Assembly: GCF_030504985.1 (NCBI RefSeq)
Contig: NZ_JASERU010000006.1
Coordinates: forward strand, 62,001-126,000
Reading direction: 5' to 3'
DNA: 64,000 bases
Source: Fulvimonas sp. R45
GTDB lineage: Bacteria; Pseudomonadota; Gammaproteobacteria; Xanthomonadales; Rhodanobacteraceae
Shown: positions 26,628-37,138 of the stretch, one piece after another
How the letters are laid out: the number at the start of each line of letters is the position of its first letter
Position numbering within the stretch: the first letter of the stretch is position 1
Notes under the pieces: generated by a model
What the model was told of the DNA's origin: nothing
What the model saw: the letters and a program-made list of their open reading frames with translations, nothing else
The model's database searches: none
Program-made: the position numbers and the translations under genes

Positions 26628-27887
26628 TCAGCCAGCGCCGATCCTGAGTACCTGGCCGGGTCGGATCGTCGCCCCGCCCAAGTGGTTCCAGCGCTCGAGC
26701 GCGTCGACGCTCACCGCATAGCGGTGCGCGATGCTCCACAGGCTTTCGCCCGCCCGCACGGTATGCGTGCGGTTCGTGGCGGATGGTGCCGCGGGCGATG
26801 CGGCGGCGACGAGCGGCGGCGTGTTTTCCGCGGCCCCGGGCGGCGGCACGCCGTCATCGGCGGGGAGCGTGGGCAGCGGGCTGGTCGAGGGCGTCACGCT
26901 GGCGGTGAGCCCGGCGTCCGCGGCCCGCTGCTGCGCGTCGCGCCATTGCACGGCATTGCGCTGTGGCAGCAGCAGTTGCGTCGGGCGCTGGTCGGCCGCG
27001 ATGCGGCCGTTGCGGAACGCGGCGTTCAGGTGCCTGATCTGAGCCACCGGCATGCCGGCGCGCTTCGCCGCCTCGGGCAGCTTCATCGGCTGGTGCACCG
27101 CCACGGCCTCGAGTCGCTGGTCCGCGGGCAGCAGCGGCAGGCTGACGTGGAAGCGGGTCGGTTCGCGCACCACGCAGGCGATGGCGAGCAGCTTGGTGAG
27201 GTGCTCGCGGGTGATGCGCGATACCGGCAAGGCGGGGATCGCCGGCTCGTCCGCCGGGATGCCGTGCTGCTGCACCAGGCGGCGCACGGCGAATTCCCCG
27301 GCGTTGTAGGCGTAATCCACCAGGCGCCAGTCATGCAGGTCGGCATGGTAGCGGCCGAGCAGCTTCATCACGCCTTCGGTGGCGGCGGACACGTCATAGC
27401 GGCCGTCATAGTCGCGCCCCACGTGCAGGCCCATCGAGCGGGCCGTGCTCGGCACGATCTGCCACATGCCGGCGGCGCGCTGGTGGCGGTGGCTGGATAC
27501 GGGCTGGAACTGGCTTTCCACCCATGGCAGCAGCACGAACTCGCCTGCCACGTCGTGCCGGGCGGCCACCTGCTGCACGTACATCAGCCGTGGCATGGCT
27601 TCGCGCAGGGTGTCCTCGAAGCGCTGCGGATCGCGCGTGTAGCGTTCGGCCCAGGACAGGATGTGCGTGTCGGCGTCGCAGTCGGACATCGCGAAGCTCT
27701 GGCGCAGGCGGCTCCAGATGTCGTCCTGGGCGGGCATCACGGCCGACACGGACGGCTGCGGCAGCGGCACGGCGGCGGGCTTGGGTGGATGGATCTCCGG
27801 CGCGTGCACCGCGCTCGGCGTGGTGGCGCAGGCGGCCAGCAGCATGGGCGCGGCCAGCGCCAGGCCATGTCGCCAGCGGCGCTTCAC
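26628..27887 (-). CDS. mltD: Membrane-bound lytic murein transglycosylase (MltD-like lipoprotein with LysM)
   Basis: Cleaves peptidoglycan glycan strands. The 419-residue protein has a lipoprotein signal with lipobox LAAC (Cys20), so it is predicted to be outer-membrane anchored. The SLT family 1 domain holds the catalytic Glu in LLPWVESQFQP, then AAGMWQIVPSTARSMGL and VDYAYNAGEFAVRR. A degenerate LysM-like segment (KLPEAAKRAGMPVAQIRHLN) and a clear C-terminal LysM (HTVRAGESLWSIAHRYAVSV) follow. The GTG at 27887 overlaps the gloB stop in GTGA, indicating translational coupling; mltD next to gloB is a conserved pair. Confidence 0.92.
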   Translation of the reverse strand: MKRRWRHGLALAAPMLLAACATTPSAVHAPEIHPPKPAAVPLPQPSVSAVMPAQDDIWSRLRQSFAMSDCDADTHILSWAERYTRDPQRFEDTLREAMPRLMYVQQVAARHDVAGEFVLLPWVESQFQPVSSHRHQRAAGMWQIVPSTARSMGLHVGRDYDGRYDVSAATEGVMKLLGRYHADLHDWRLVDYAYNAGEFAVRRLVQQHGIPADEPAIPALPVSRITREHLTKLLAIACVVREPTRFHVSLPLLPADQRLEAVAVHQPMKLPEAAKRAGMPVAQIRHLNAAFRNGRIAADQRPTQLLLPQRNAVQWRDAQQRAADAGLTASVTPSTSPLPTLPADDGVPPPGAAENTPPLVAAASPAAPSATNRTHTVRAGESLWSIAHRYAVSVDALERWNHLGGATIRPGQVLRIGAG

Positions 27888-28663
27888 CTGAACGCGTCCT
27901 TGGCGGCGCGCAGGGCGGCGAAGCGCGCCACGCGGTCGTTGGCGGCATCCTGGCGGCGACACCAGTCGATCACGGCCGGGCTGTCCACGCGCAGGAAGGG
28001 ATTGGCGGCCAGTTCGCCGGCCAGTGGCGTGGGCAGGCTGGGCTGGCCGGCGGCGCGCAGCCGCGCCACGTCCTGCTCGCGTGCCGCCAGCGCGCCGTTG
28101 TCCGGCTCGACCGTGCGGGCGAAGCGCGCGTTCGCGGCGGTGTATTCGTGGCCGCAGCACAGCAGGGTATCGCCGGGCAGGGCGGCAAGGCGGTCGAGCG
28201 AGGCCAGCATCTGCGCAGGCGTGCCTTCGAACAGGCGGCCGCAGCCCAGGCTGAACAGGGTGTCGCCGCACAGCAGCACGCCTTCGCTGGCGTAGGCGAC
28301 ATGGCTGGTGGTGTGGCCGGGCACCGCGATCACCCGGAAGCGCGCGGCCGGGGCGTCCAGGTTCAATTCGTCGCCGTCGGACACCCGGCGCGTGGCGACC
28401 TCGATGCGCTCGTCCTGCGGCGCGTATACCGGCGCCCGGTGGCGCTCGTGCAACGCCGTCGCGCCATCGATGTGGTCGGGATGGTGATGGGTGAGCAGGA
28501 TCGCGCGCAGGCGCAATCCGCGTTCCGCCAGCGCCGACTCCACCGGGCCGGCTTCGCCCGGGTCGACCGCCAGCGCCGAGCCTTGCCCGTCGTGCAGCAG
28601 CCATATGTAGTTGTCGGCCAGCGCCGGTATGGCAATGACGTGCAAGCTCGGGCTCCACGGCAA
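27884..28663 (-). CDS. gloB: Hydroxyacylglutathione hydrolase (glyoxalase II)
   Basis: Metallo-beta-lactamase-fold hydrolase that splits S-lactoylglutathione to lactate and glutathione. The binuclear zinc motif THHHPDHIDG is at residues ~58-67, with further ligands in VPGHTTSHVAY, LCGDTLFSLGCGRLFEG and CGHEYTAANARFA. The end WCRRQDAANDRVARFAAL fits the C-terminal helix region. No ATG lies near the natural N-terminus; the TTG at 28663 is taken, with another TTG six codons later possible. It is divergent from the methyltransferase gene and overlaps mltD. Confidence 0.93.
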   Translation of the reverse strand: MPWSPSLHVIAIPALADNYIWLLHDGQGSALAVDPGEAGPVESALAERGLRLRAILLTHHHPDHIDGATALHERHRAPVYAPQDERIEVATRRVSDGDELNLDAPAARFRVIAVPGHTTSHVAYASEGVLLCGDTLFSLGCGRLFEGTPAQMLASLDRLAALPGDTLLCCGHEYTAANARFARTVEPDNGALAAREQDVARLRAAGQPSLPTPLAGELAANPFLRVDSPAVIDWCRRQDAANDRVARFAALRAAKDAFR

Positions 28664-28847
28664 CGGTACGGGACCGCGCGGCCGTGTCCGGCCACGCGAA
28701 GTTTCCGACTATAAGGGGCGGGGAAAGCATGCTCGTTAGCATGTCGTTAAGGCCGGATGCGGGCGTTCAGCCCTGTGCGCCGGTTCGTCTTTGCGACGGC
28801 AACCGGTACACTGGACGGGTTCTCCGTACGCAACGGCCGTCCGACGC

Positions 28848-29531
28848 ATGCCATCGCGTGATCATGACATCTATGCCAGCTCGCCCATGCGCAGCCTGCT
28901 GGCGGAGGAGATGGCCGTGATGCTGCCCGTACTGCAGCGCTGCGCGGGCACGCGGGGCTTGCTGGTGACGGCGGCGCCGGATGACGTACCGCCGCAGTTG
29001 CCCTTGCTGGGCCACTGGACCCGGCTGACCCTGGCACGGCACTCGCTGGACGGTGCCGTCCGCGCCAGCGCGCTGGAGCCGCTGCCTTTCGTCGACGAGG
29101 CGTTCGACTTGGTGCTGCTGCGACATGCGCTGGAAGCGGCCCCATTGCAGCCGGCGTTGCTGGGCGAGATCGTCCGCACGCTGGCGCCCGGCGGCATGCT
29201 CGCGCTGACGGGGCTGCATCCGGTCAGCGGCTGGTCACCGTGGTGGCACTGGCGCATGCGCGGTGCGGGCATGCGTCTGAGCGCGCCGCTGCAGCTTGGC
29301 CGCTGGCTGCGCAGGGCCGAGCTGCAGGTCGAGCGGGTGGCGCGCGTGGGACGGATGTGGCCGGCGTCCGTGGTTGACGTGCATGGTGCCGCCAGTCCGC
29401 TGGGCGGCGGCTACGTGCTGCTGGCACGCAAGCGCAGGCATATGGCGCTGCCCACGCGCTTGCGCCCGGCCGCGGTGGCCGCGCCCGCCAAGGCCGGCCT
29501 CGCGCCCGGCGCGCGCCGCAGCGCCGCATGA
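28848..29531 (+). CDS. Class I SAM-dependent methyltransferase-like protein
   Basis: A 227-residue protein of the type found between gloB and rnhA in many proteobacteria. The Methyltransf_11-type half is visible: LEPLPFVDEAFDLVLLRHAL (motif for post-I/II), LLGEIVRTLAPGGMLALTG, then GWSPWWHW. The usual glycine-rich SAM motif I is poorly preserved (GTRGLLVTAAPDD in its place), so activity is uncertain. The ATG at 28848 leads into PSRDHDIYASSPMRSLLAEE. It is divergent from gloB; the final 40 residues are Ala/Pro-rich and look disordered. Substrate unknown. Confidence 0.78.
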   Translation: MPSRDHDIYASSPMRSLLAEEMAVMLPVLQRCAGTRGLLVTAAPDDVPPQLPLLGHWTRLTLARHSLDGAVRASALEPLPFVDEAFDLVLLRHALEAAPLQPALLGEIVRTLAPGGMLALTGLHPVSGWSPWWHWRMRGAGMRLSAPLQLGRWLRRAELQVERVARVGRMWPASVVDVHGAASPLGGGYVLLARKRRHMALPTRLRPAAVAAPAKAGLAPGARRSAA

Positions 29532-29564
29532 ACCGATTGGGTTGAATCCAGGAGCCGTTTTTAA

Positions 29565-30014
29565 GTGACCGACGTGGAAGCCTTTACCGATGGCGCATGC
29601 CTGGGCAACCCGGGCCCGGGCGGCTGGGCCGCCCTGCTGCGCGCCAAGGGGACCGAGCGCATGCTGGCCGGCGGCGAGCCGGCCACCACCAACAACCGGA
29701 TGGAACTGATGGCCGCCATCGGCGCGCTGGAAGCGTTGACCCGCCCGTGCCGGGTCATGCTGACCACCGACTCGCGCTACGTGATGCAGGGCATCGAGCA
29801 GTGGCTGCCCAAGTGGCGCGCTAACGGCTGGCGCACCGCCGACAGGAAGCCGGTGAAGAACCAGGACCTGTGGCAGCGCCTGTCCGCAGCGACGCAGCCG
29901 CACCAGGTGCGCTGGCAGTGGGTGCGCGGCCACAACGGCCACGTCGAGAACGAGCGCGTGGACCAGGCCGCGCGCGAACAGGCCGAACAGCATCGCGACG
30001 GAGCGGCGGCATGA
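29565..30014 (+). CDS. rnhA: Ribonuclease HI
   Basis: Degrades the RNA strand of RNA-DNA hybrids; 149 residues, family length. Catalytic residues are visible in [17 protein letters not shown] (first Asp), [16 protein letters not shown] (Glu), [11 protein letters not shown] (second Asp) and the C-terminal [10 protein letters not shown] (last Asp), with the flexible-loop His in RGHNGH. The start is GTG. The stop overlaps dnaQ by 4 bases (ATGA), the conserved rnhA-dnaQ arrangement. Confidence 0.97.
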   Translation: MTDVEAFTDGACLGNPGPGGWAALLRAKGTERMLAGGEPATTNNRMELMAAIGALEALTRPCRVMLTTDSRYVMQGIEQWLPKWRANGWRTADRKPVKNQDLWQRLSAATQPHQVRWQWVRGHNGHVENERVDQAAREQAEQHRDGAAA

Positions 30015-30742
30015 GGCAGATCGTGTTGGACACCGAGACCACCGGCCTGGAAGTGCGCCAGGGCCACAGGCTGGTGGAAATCGCCTGCGTCGAGATGATC
30101 GAGCGCCGTCCCACCGGCCGCCACTGGCAGACCTATCTCAATCCCGAACGCGCGATGGACGAGGGAGCCAGCCAGGTCACCGGCATCCGCGACGACATGC
30201 TGGTCGACAAGCCGTTTTTTGCCGAGAAGGTCGACGAGTTCCTCGCCTTCATCGACGGTGCCGAGCTGATCATCCACAACGCCAGCTTCGACGTCGGCTT
30301 CCTCGACGCCGAGCTGGCCCGCGCCGGCGCCCACTACGGCCGCATCGGCGACCGCTGCCAGGTGCTCGACACCCTGGCGATGGCGCGCGAGCGCTACCCC
30401 GGCCAGCGCAACAGCCTGGACGCGCTGTGCAAGCGCCTGGGCGTGGACAACTCCGCCCGCGATCTGCATGGCGGCCTGATCGACGCCCAACTGCTGGCCG
30501 AGGTGTACCTGGCCATGACCTCGGGCCAGGTCGCGCTCGACCTGGCCTTCGAAGACGCCAGCGAAACCGGCCCCGTGGCCGTGGTGCTGCAGCCGACGAC
30601 CTTGACCCGCCGCCCGCGCGTGCTGCGCGCTAACGCCGAGGAACTCGCCGCGCACGAGCGCAGGCTGGACGCGCTGGACAAGAGCGCGGGCGAAGGCGGC
30701 AGCCTGTGGCGGCGGGAGGAGAAGCAGGAAGCCGCGGCCTGA
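30011..30742 (+). CDS. dnaQ: DNA polymerase III epsilon subunit (proofreading exonuclease)
   Basis: 3'-5' proofreading exonuclease of the replicase, 243 residues. The DEDDh motifs are [11 protein letters not shown] (ExoI), [16 protein letters not shown] (ExoII) and the C-terminal [17 protein letters not shown] (ExoIII with the catalytic His). The C-terminal tail that binds the polymerase alpha subunit is present. It is co-translated with rnhA and followed by a strong terminator. Confidence 0.96.
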   Translation: MRQIVLDTETTGLEVRQGHRLVEIACVEMIERRPTGRHWQTYLNPERAMDEGASQVTGIRDDMLVDKPFFAEKVDEFLAFIDGAELIIHNASFDVGFLDAELARAGAHYGRIGDRCQVLDTLAMARERYPGQRNSLDALCKRLGVDNSARDLHGGLIDAQLLAEVYLAMTSGQVALDLAFEDASETGPVAVVLQPTTLTRRPRVLRANAEELAAHERRLDALDKSAGEGGSLWRREEKQEAAA

Positions 30743-30772
30743 GGGGGGGCGCTCACGATCTGCCCTGGAAAA

Positions 30773-30803
30773 GCAAAACGCCCCGGACAGGGGCGTTTTG
30801 CTT
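30773..30803. terminator. Bidirectional terminator between dnaQ and tRNA-Ser
   Basis: GCAAAACGCCCC pairs perfectly with GGGGCGTTTTGC around a 5-base loop, with A- and T-runs on each side, serving dnaQ (+) and tRNA-Ser (-). Confidence 0.92.
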
Positions 30804-30805
30804 TA

Positions 30806-30896
<91 letters not shown>

Positions 30897-30929
30897 GGAG
30901 GGGTGCACGGTGGCGCGTGCGAGCCGGCG

Positions 30930-30958
30930 ATGATACGCGGGAGTGTGCGCCGTGACAA
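30930..30958 (-). promoter_or_regulatory. Promoter of tRNA-Ser
   Basis: On the minus strand TTGTCA, 17-base spacer, TATCAT, ending 33 bases before the tRNA. Confidence 0.7.
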
Positions 30959-31006
30959 CCGCCCGCGCATGCGGCATGCTGCGACGGCCCAGCCAGCAGC
31001 CCAGCC

Positions 31007-31708
31007 ATGATCGAATTCGGACACGGAACCCACGTCGGCCTGCGCCGCACGCGCAACGAAGACACCTACTACGCCGATCCCTCGCTCGGGCTGTTCCTGG
31101 TGGCCGACGGCATGGGCGGGCACCAGCACGGGGAAGTGGCTTCCGCGCTGGTGCGCGACGCGGTGGTGGACATGGTGACGCGCGGCCAGTCGCTGCCGGA
31201 TGCGATCCGCGCGGCCGGGCGGCGCCTGCTGGAACAGGCCCGTGGCGGTGCCGACGCATTGCCGATGGGTTCCACCGTGGCGGCGCTGCAGCTGTCCGGC
31301 AACGATTACCAGGTCGCCTGGGTGGGCGACAGCCGCGTGTACCGGTGGCGCAACGGCCTGCAACAGATCAGCCACGACCATTCGCTGGTGCAGGAACTGG
31401 TGGCCAGCGGTTCGATCGATCCGGCTCAGGCGGCCCGCCATCCGCGGCGCAACGTGATCACCCAGGCGCTGGGCATCACCGCCGGCGAGCAACTGCACAT
31501 CGGCATGGCGCGGGGACAGCTGGCGCCGGACATGGCCTTCCTGCTGTGCAGCGACGGCCTGACCGAGGAGGTCGGCGACGTCGCGATGGCGGCCATCGTG
31601 GGACGGCAGGACCTGGCAGCGCAGGAATGCGTGGACCACCTGCTGCTGGCCGCGTTGGACCATGGCGGCAAAGACAACGTCACCGCGATCCTCGCCCGCG
31701 TGCGCTGA
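31007..31708 (+). CDS. PP2C-type serine/threonine protein phosphatase
   Basis: Stand-alone PPM/PP2C phosphatase of 233 residues. Metal-binding and core motifs are in order: GLRRTRNEDTYYAD, LVADGMGGHQHGEVAS, VGDSRVYRWRNG, LLCSDGLTEEV and [13 protein letters not shown]. All acidic metal ligands appear intact. No partner Ser/Thr kinase, FHA or type VI gene is adjacent, so its substrate is unknown. The last 29 bases overlap the convergent TetR gene. Confidence 0.93.
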   Translation: MIEFGHGTHVGLRRTRNEDTYYADPSLGLFLVADGMGGHQHGEVASALVRDAVVDMVTRGQSLPDAIRAAGRRLLEQARGGADALPMGSTVAALQLSGNDYQVAWVGDSRVYRWRNGLQQISHDHSLVQELVASGSIDPAQAARHPRRNVITQALGITAGEQLHIGMARGQLAPDMAFLLCSDGLTEEVGDVAMAAIVGRQDLAAQECVDHLLLAALDHGGKDNVTAILARVR

Positions 31709-32435
31709 CCTGGCCGGAAGCCCGGGGCGCCGGTGCCTGGGCAAGGCCGGCATCCTGTCGCAGCAGGCTATCCATCCGTTCGACCTGGTGCGGTTCGCCC
31801 AGCGGCGCCACCAGCGCCGGCGAGACCAGGGCCACCAGCCGCGCCAGCAGGGCCGCGTCGCCCAGCGGCTGGCCCATGCTCAGCTTGGCGATCAGCTCGC
31901 CCATGTCGTCCGTGGCCAGTACGCCGGAAAGCGCCTTCAGCGCGAAGTCCAGGCGCAGGCCGAGCTCGTTGCGCGGGATGCGGGGCAGGGCGCGCGCGAA
32001 GGCTTCGAAGAAGCGCTCGAAGATGGGCCGGTAGTGCTCCTGCAGGTAGTCGCGCACGAATGGCGAGGCGTCGCTGTAGACGCGACCCAGCAGGCGCAGA
32101 AAGGCCGGGCCGCCGCCGGGCGAACGGCCGATCCGCAGCGCGGGAACGAACAGGACGCCGAGGATGGTTTCATGATCGGGCGCGCGTCCGCCGGCCTCGC
32201 AGGCGTCGAGCAGGCGCAGCCGCTCGGCGTTGAGCGGCCCCAGCCGCAGTTCCAGCAGCTCGTGCAGCATCGCTTCCTTGCCGCCGAAGTGGTAGTTCAC
32301 CGCGGCGAGGTTCGCGCCCGCGCGGGCGGTGACCCGGCGCAGCGACAGCGCATCGTGGCCGCCCTCGATGAACAGTTGCTCGGCCGCATGCAGCAGGCGG
32401 CTGCGGGTGTCGTCGGCGTGTTCGCGCGTGGCCAT
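31680..32435 (-). CDS. TetR/AcrR family transcriptional regulator
   Basis: A 251-residue regulator. The N-terminal TetR helix-turn-helix is clear: [20 protein letters not shown], then [20 protein letters not shown] with the NYHFG recognition turn. The ligand-binding half is of the TetR_C type seen in CerR/YbiH-like regulators ([17 protein letters not shown]). The start at 32435 is chosen because it directly precedes the HTH. No divergent target gene is apparent, since the next gene upstream (ppsA) is on the same strand and separated by its own terminator. Confidence 0.9.
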   Translation of the reverse strand: MATREHADDTRSRLLHAAEQLFIEGGHDALSLRRVTARAGANLAAVNYHFGGKEAMLHELLELRLGPLNAERLRLLDACEAGGRAPDHETILGVLFVPALRIGRSPGGGPAFLRLLGRVYSDASPFVRDYLQEHYRPIFERFFEAFARALPRIPRNELGLRLDFALKALSGVLATDDMGELIAKLSMGQPLGDAALLARLVALVSPALVAPLGEPHQVERMDSLLRQDAGLAQAPAPRASGQVSARGRGSR

Positions 32436-32521
32436 CGTCGCCCCCTGGCTGCGCCGTATGCGCACGGCGACGCTAGCCGCTTCCGTGGGCCGGAGGCAAG
32501 CGACAGGGAAGGGGGGCAAAC

Positions 32522-32550
32522 GAAAAGCGGGCCTTGCGGCCCGCCTTTCG
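32522..32550 (-). terminator. Terminator of ppsA
   Basis: On the minus strand AAAGGCGGGCC pairs with GGCCCGCTTTT around GCAA; T-rich 3' side. It lies 28 bases after the ppsA stop. Confidence 0.85.
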
Positions 32551-32577
32551 TCGACGTTGCGGTCGACAGGCTCCCGC

Positions 32578-35031
<2,454 letters not shown>

Positions 35032-35260
35032 GGGGAGTCTCCTCGAGAGCTCGATAGTGATTGAAGGCGTCGGGCGGCCGAGGCATCGCGCCGCGCAAAG
35101 ACTGGTATTGTCCGCTTTCGGTGGTGCATGGCACAAGAAGACCATTGCAGGCCAGGGCCGCGCCAACTGCATACCAGTCAGGCGCGGGTCAAGCAAAGAC
35201 AGGCGCTGGCGCTTGCGCTATGGTGCCGGACCGGAACCTCCACCGCCTGCCGGATCGCCC

Positions 35261-36076
35261 ATGCAACGCACGGTCTATTTCATTTCCGATTCCACTGGTA
35301 TTACCGCGGAGACGATCGGCAACAGCATCCTCGCCCAGTTCGAAGGCATGCACTTCGACAAGCACCGGCTGCCGTTCATCGACAACGTGCACAAGGCCGA
35401 GAACGCGGCGCTGCGGATCAAGACGCACTACGCCCGGACCGGCGAAAAGCCGATCGTGGTCAACACCATGGCCGACCGCGCGCTGTGCGACATCGTGGCC
35501 AGCAGTGGCGCGCTGATGCTGGACGTGTTCGCGCCCTTCATCGGGCCGCTGGAGGAGGAGCTGGGCGCCAAGCGTTCCGGTGCGGTGAACCGCTCGCACG
35601 GCCTGGTCGATTTCGACAAGTACGAGGCGCGCATCAACGCCACCAACTACGCGCTGGCGCACGACGACGGCATCGACGTCGACTACTCGCAGGCCGACCT
35701 GATCCTGGTCGGCGTGTCGCGCTCGGGCAAGACGCCCACCTGCCTGTACATGGCCTTGCATTACGGCGTCTGCGCCGCCAACTACCCCCTTACCGACGAG
35801 GACCTCGAGAAGCTGGAGCTGCCCGCGCGGCTGCGTCCGTGGAAGGACCGCCTGTACGGCCTGACCATCGACGCCGCGCGCCTGGCGCAGATCCGCGAAC
35901 AGCGCCGGCCCGGCAGCCGCTACGCCACGCTGAAGCAGTGCCGCTGGGAGCTGGAGCAGGCCGACCGGCTGATGCGCCAGGCCAACCTGCCGTGCCTGAA
36001 CACCACGCACGTGTCGATCGAGGAAATCGCCAGCAAGATCTTCGACCGCTTCGGCATCGAGCGGACCATGTTCTGA
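35261..36076 (+). CDS. ppsR: PEP synthase regulatory protein (kinase/pyrophosphorylase)
   Basis: Bifunctional DUF299/PSRP enzyme: ADP-dependent kinase that inactivates PEP synthase by threonine phosphorylation and phosphate-dependent pyrophosphorylase that reactivates it. The 271-residue protein starts RTVYFISDSTGITAETIGNS, carries the P-loop GVSRSGKTPTCLYMA and ends in the conserved CLNTTHVSIEEIASKI. It is divergent from ppsA with 229 bases between start codons, matching their functional pairing. Confidence 0.96.
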   Translation: MQRTVYFISDSTGITAETIGNSILAQFEGMHFDKHRLPFIDNVHKAENAALRIKTHYARTGEKPIVVNTMADRALCDIVASSGALMLDVFAPFIGPLEEELGAKRSGAVNRSHGLVDFDKYEARINATNYALAHDDGIDVDYSQADLILVGVSRSGKTPTCLYMALHYGVCAANYPLTDEDLEKLELPARLRPWKDRLYGLTIDAARLAQIREQRRPGSRYATLKQCRWELEQADRLMRQANLPCLNTTHVSIEEIASKIFDRFGIERTMF

Positions 36077-36098
36077 CCCGCGGAGGGACGCTTTTCGC

Positions 36099-36569
36099 AT
36101 GAGCGCCGTACTGGACAGCCGCGCCTCGTTGTTGCCGGGGCGCTTCGAGTTCCTGATGGGGTTGTACGCCGAGAACTACCACCGGCTGGCGCGCCTGTTC
36201 GCGCCGCAGGCGCTGGCGCCGGGCGGCTACCTGTCCGACGTGTCCGACGGGCTGCCGGTGCACCTGGTGGTGCAGGAATGCCATCCCTACACGCTGGAGT
36301 TGGAGCTGACCTACGGCTTCGTCGACGCGCAGACCGGGCACCGCTCCCCCTCGGCGCAGCTGCGCATGTACACCGACGCGCACGTGGCCGAGGCGCTGCA
36401 TTGCCATCCCGGCCGCCACCTGTGGCAGGTGCTCGGCCCGTTCCCGCCGGCGCATACCGTGTTCCAGCATCGCCTGCAGATGAACGGTTTCCTCTCGCGC
36501 TGGCTGGAATATCTGGCGGGGCAGGGGCACTCGACCGGCACGCTTGAGCGGATCGAAACGGACGGGTGA
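36099..36569 (+). CDS. DUF1249 domain-containing protein (YqiB-like)
   Basis: A 156-residue member of the DUF1249 family. It shows RFEFLMGLYAENYHRLARLF, HLVVQECHPYTLELELTY and QLRMYTDAHVAEALHC, with the family-typical ending FLSRWLEYLAGQG. Function unknown; E. coli YqiB lies next to nudF and cpdA, but here it follows ppsR by 22 bases and is probably co-transcribed with it. A REP hairpin with a T-run lies just after it and could act as its terminator. Confidence 0.9.
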   Translation: MSAVLDSRASLLPGRFEFLMGLYAENYHRLARLFAPQALAPGGYLSDVSDGLPVHLVVQECHPYTLELELTYGFVDAQTGHRSPSAQLRMYTDAHVAEALHCHPGRHLWQVLGPFPPAHTVFQHRLQMNGFLSRWLEYLAGQGHSTGTLERIETDG

Positions 36570-36600
36570 TCGGAGCTCACTCGAGGGCGAAGCCCTTGCG

Positions 36601-36652
36601 AAAAGCGCGGCCATGGATGGCCGCTTTTGCTTTCGCGTTCAGGACGAAACGC
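36601..36652 (+). repeat. REP twin hairpin, intergenic copy
   Basis: Hairpin 1, GCGGCCAT/ATGGCCGC around GG (36607-36624), is followed by TTTT; hairpin 2, GCGTTC/GAAACGC around AGGAC (36635-36652), comes 10 bases later. Same layout and loops as the copy inside ppsA. Hairpin 1 plus the T-run may terminate the ppsR-DUF1249 transcript. Confidence 0.65.
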
Positions 36653-36665
36653 ATGAATAACGCCC

Positions 36666-36694
36666 AACAAAAAACCCGCGCGAGGCGGGCTTTC
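36666..36694 (-). terminator. Terminator of the tRNA-Ala-Glu-Asp operon
   Basis: On the minus strand GCCCGC pairs with GCGGGT around CTCGC and is followed by a run of five to six T. It lies 12 bases past tRNA-Asp. Confidence 0.85.
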
Positions 36695-36706
36695 TGCTTT
36701 CCATAG

Positions 36707-36783
36707 TGGCGGAGCGGACGGGACTCGAACCCGCGACCTCCGGCGTGACAGGCCAGCATTCTAACCGGCTGAACTACCGCTCC
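36707..36783 (-). tRNA. tRNA-Asp (anticodon GTC), copy 2
   Basis: Acceptor GGAGCGG/CCGCTCC, anticodon loop CTGTCAC, encoded CCA; 77 nt on the minus strand. Last gene of a three-tRNA operon and nearly identical to 24415-24491. Confidence 0.97.
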
Positions 36784-36817
36784 ACGTTGTCTACCAGCGT
36801 TGTTGCGTACCGACTCT

Positions 36818-36893
36818 TGGCGTCCCCACGGGGATTCGAACCCCGGTCGCCACCGTGAAAGGGTGGTGTCCTAGGCCTCTAGACGATGGGGAC
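36818..36893 (-). tRNA. tRNA-Glu (anticodon TTC)
   Basis: Acceptor GTCCCCA/TGGGGAC, anticodon stem CCACC/GGTGG with loop CTTTCAC, T-loop GTTCGAATC, encoded CCA; 76 nt on the minus strand. Confidence 0.97.
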
Positions 36894-36902
36894 GTGATGA
36901 GT

Positions 36903-36978
36903 TGGTGGAGCCAGGCGGGATCGAACCGCCGACCTCCTGCATGCCATGCAGGCGCTCTCCCAGCTGAGCTATGGCCCC
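36903..36978 (-). tRNA. tRNA-Ala (anticodon GGC)
   Basis: Acceptor GGGGCCA/TGGCTCC, anticodon stem CCTGC/GCAGG with loop ATGGCAT, T-loop GTTCGATCC, encoded CCA; 76 nt on the minus strand, promoter-proximal. Confidence 0.97.
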
Positions 36979-36995
36979 GCCGCTGGAAGCCCGAA

Positions 36996-37024
36996 AGAAT
37001 AGGTGGGGGTCGCGATTCCGTCAA
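36996..37024 (-). promoter_or_regulatory. Promoter of tRNA-Ala-Glu-Asp operon
   Basis: On the minus strand TTGACG (37019-37024), 17-base spacer, TATTCT (36996-37001), ending 17 bases before tRNA-Ala. Confidence 0.8.
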
Positions 37025-37138
37025 GCGTTTTTTTCAGGAATTTTGCATCGTCGGATGCAGTCGACGCTTCCGCGCGCATCGACGCCGATCGCGCCGCATG
37101 TTCTAAGCTGGCAGGCCACGCACCGCCATGAGGAAGGC

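Noticed and set aside
28848-29531. Confident assignment of a methyl-acceptor for the gloB-adjacent methyltransferase
   Set aside because: The SAM glycine motif is eroded and the family is uncharacterised, so no substrate is named.
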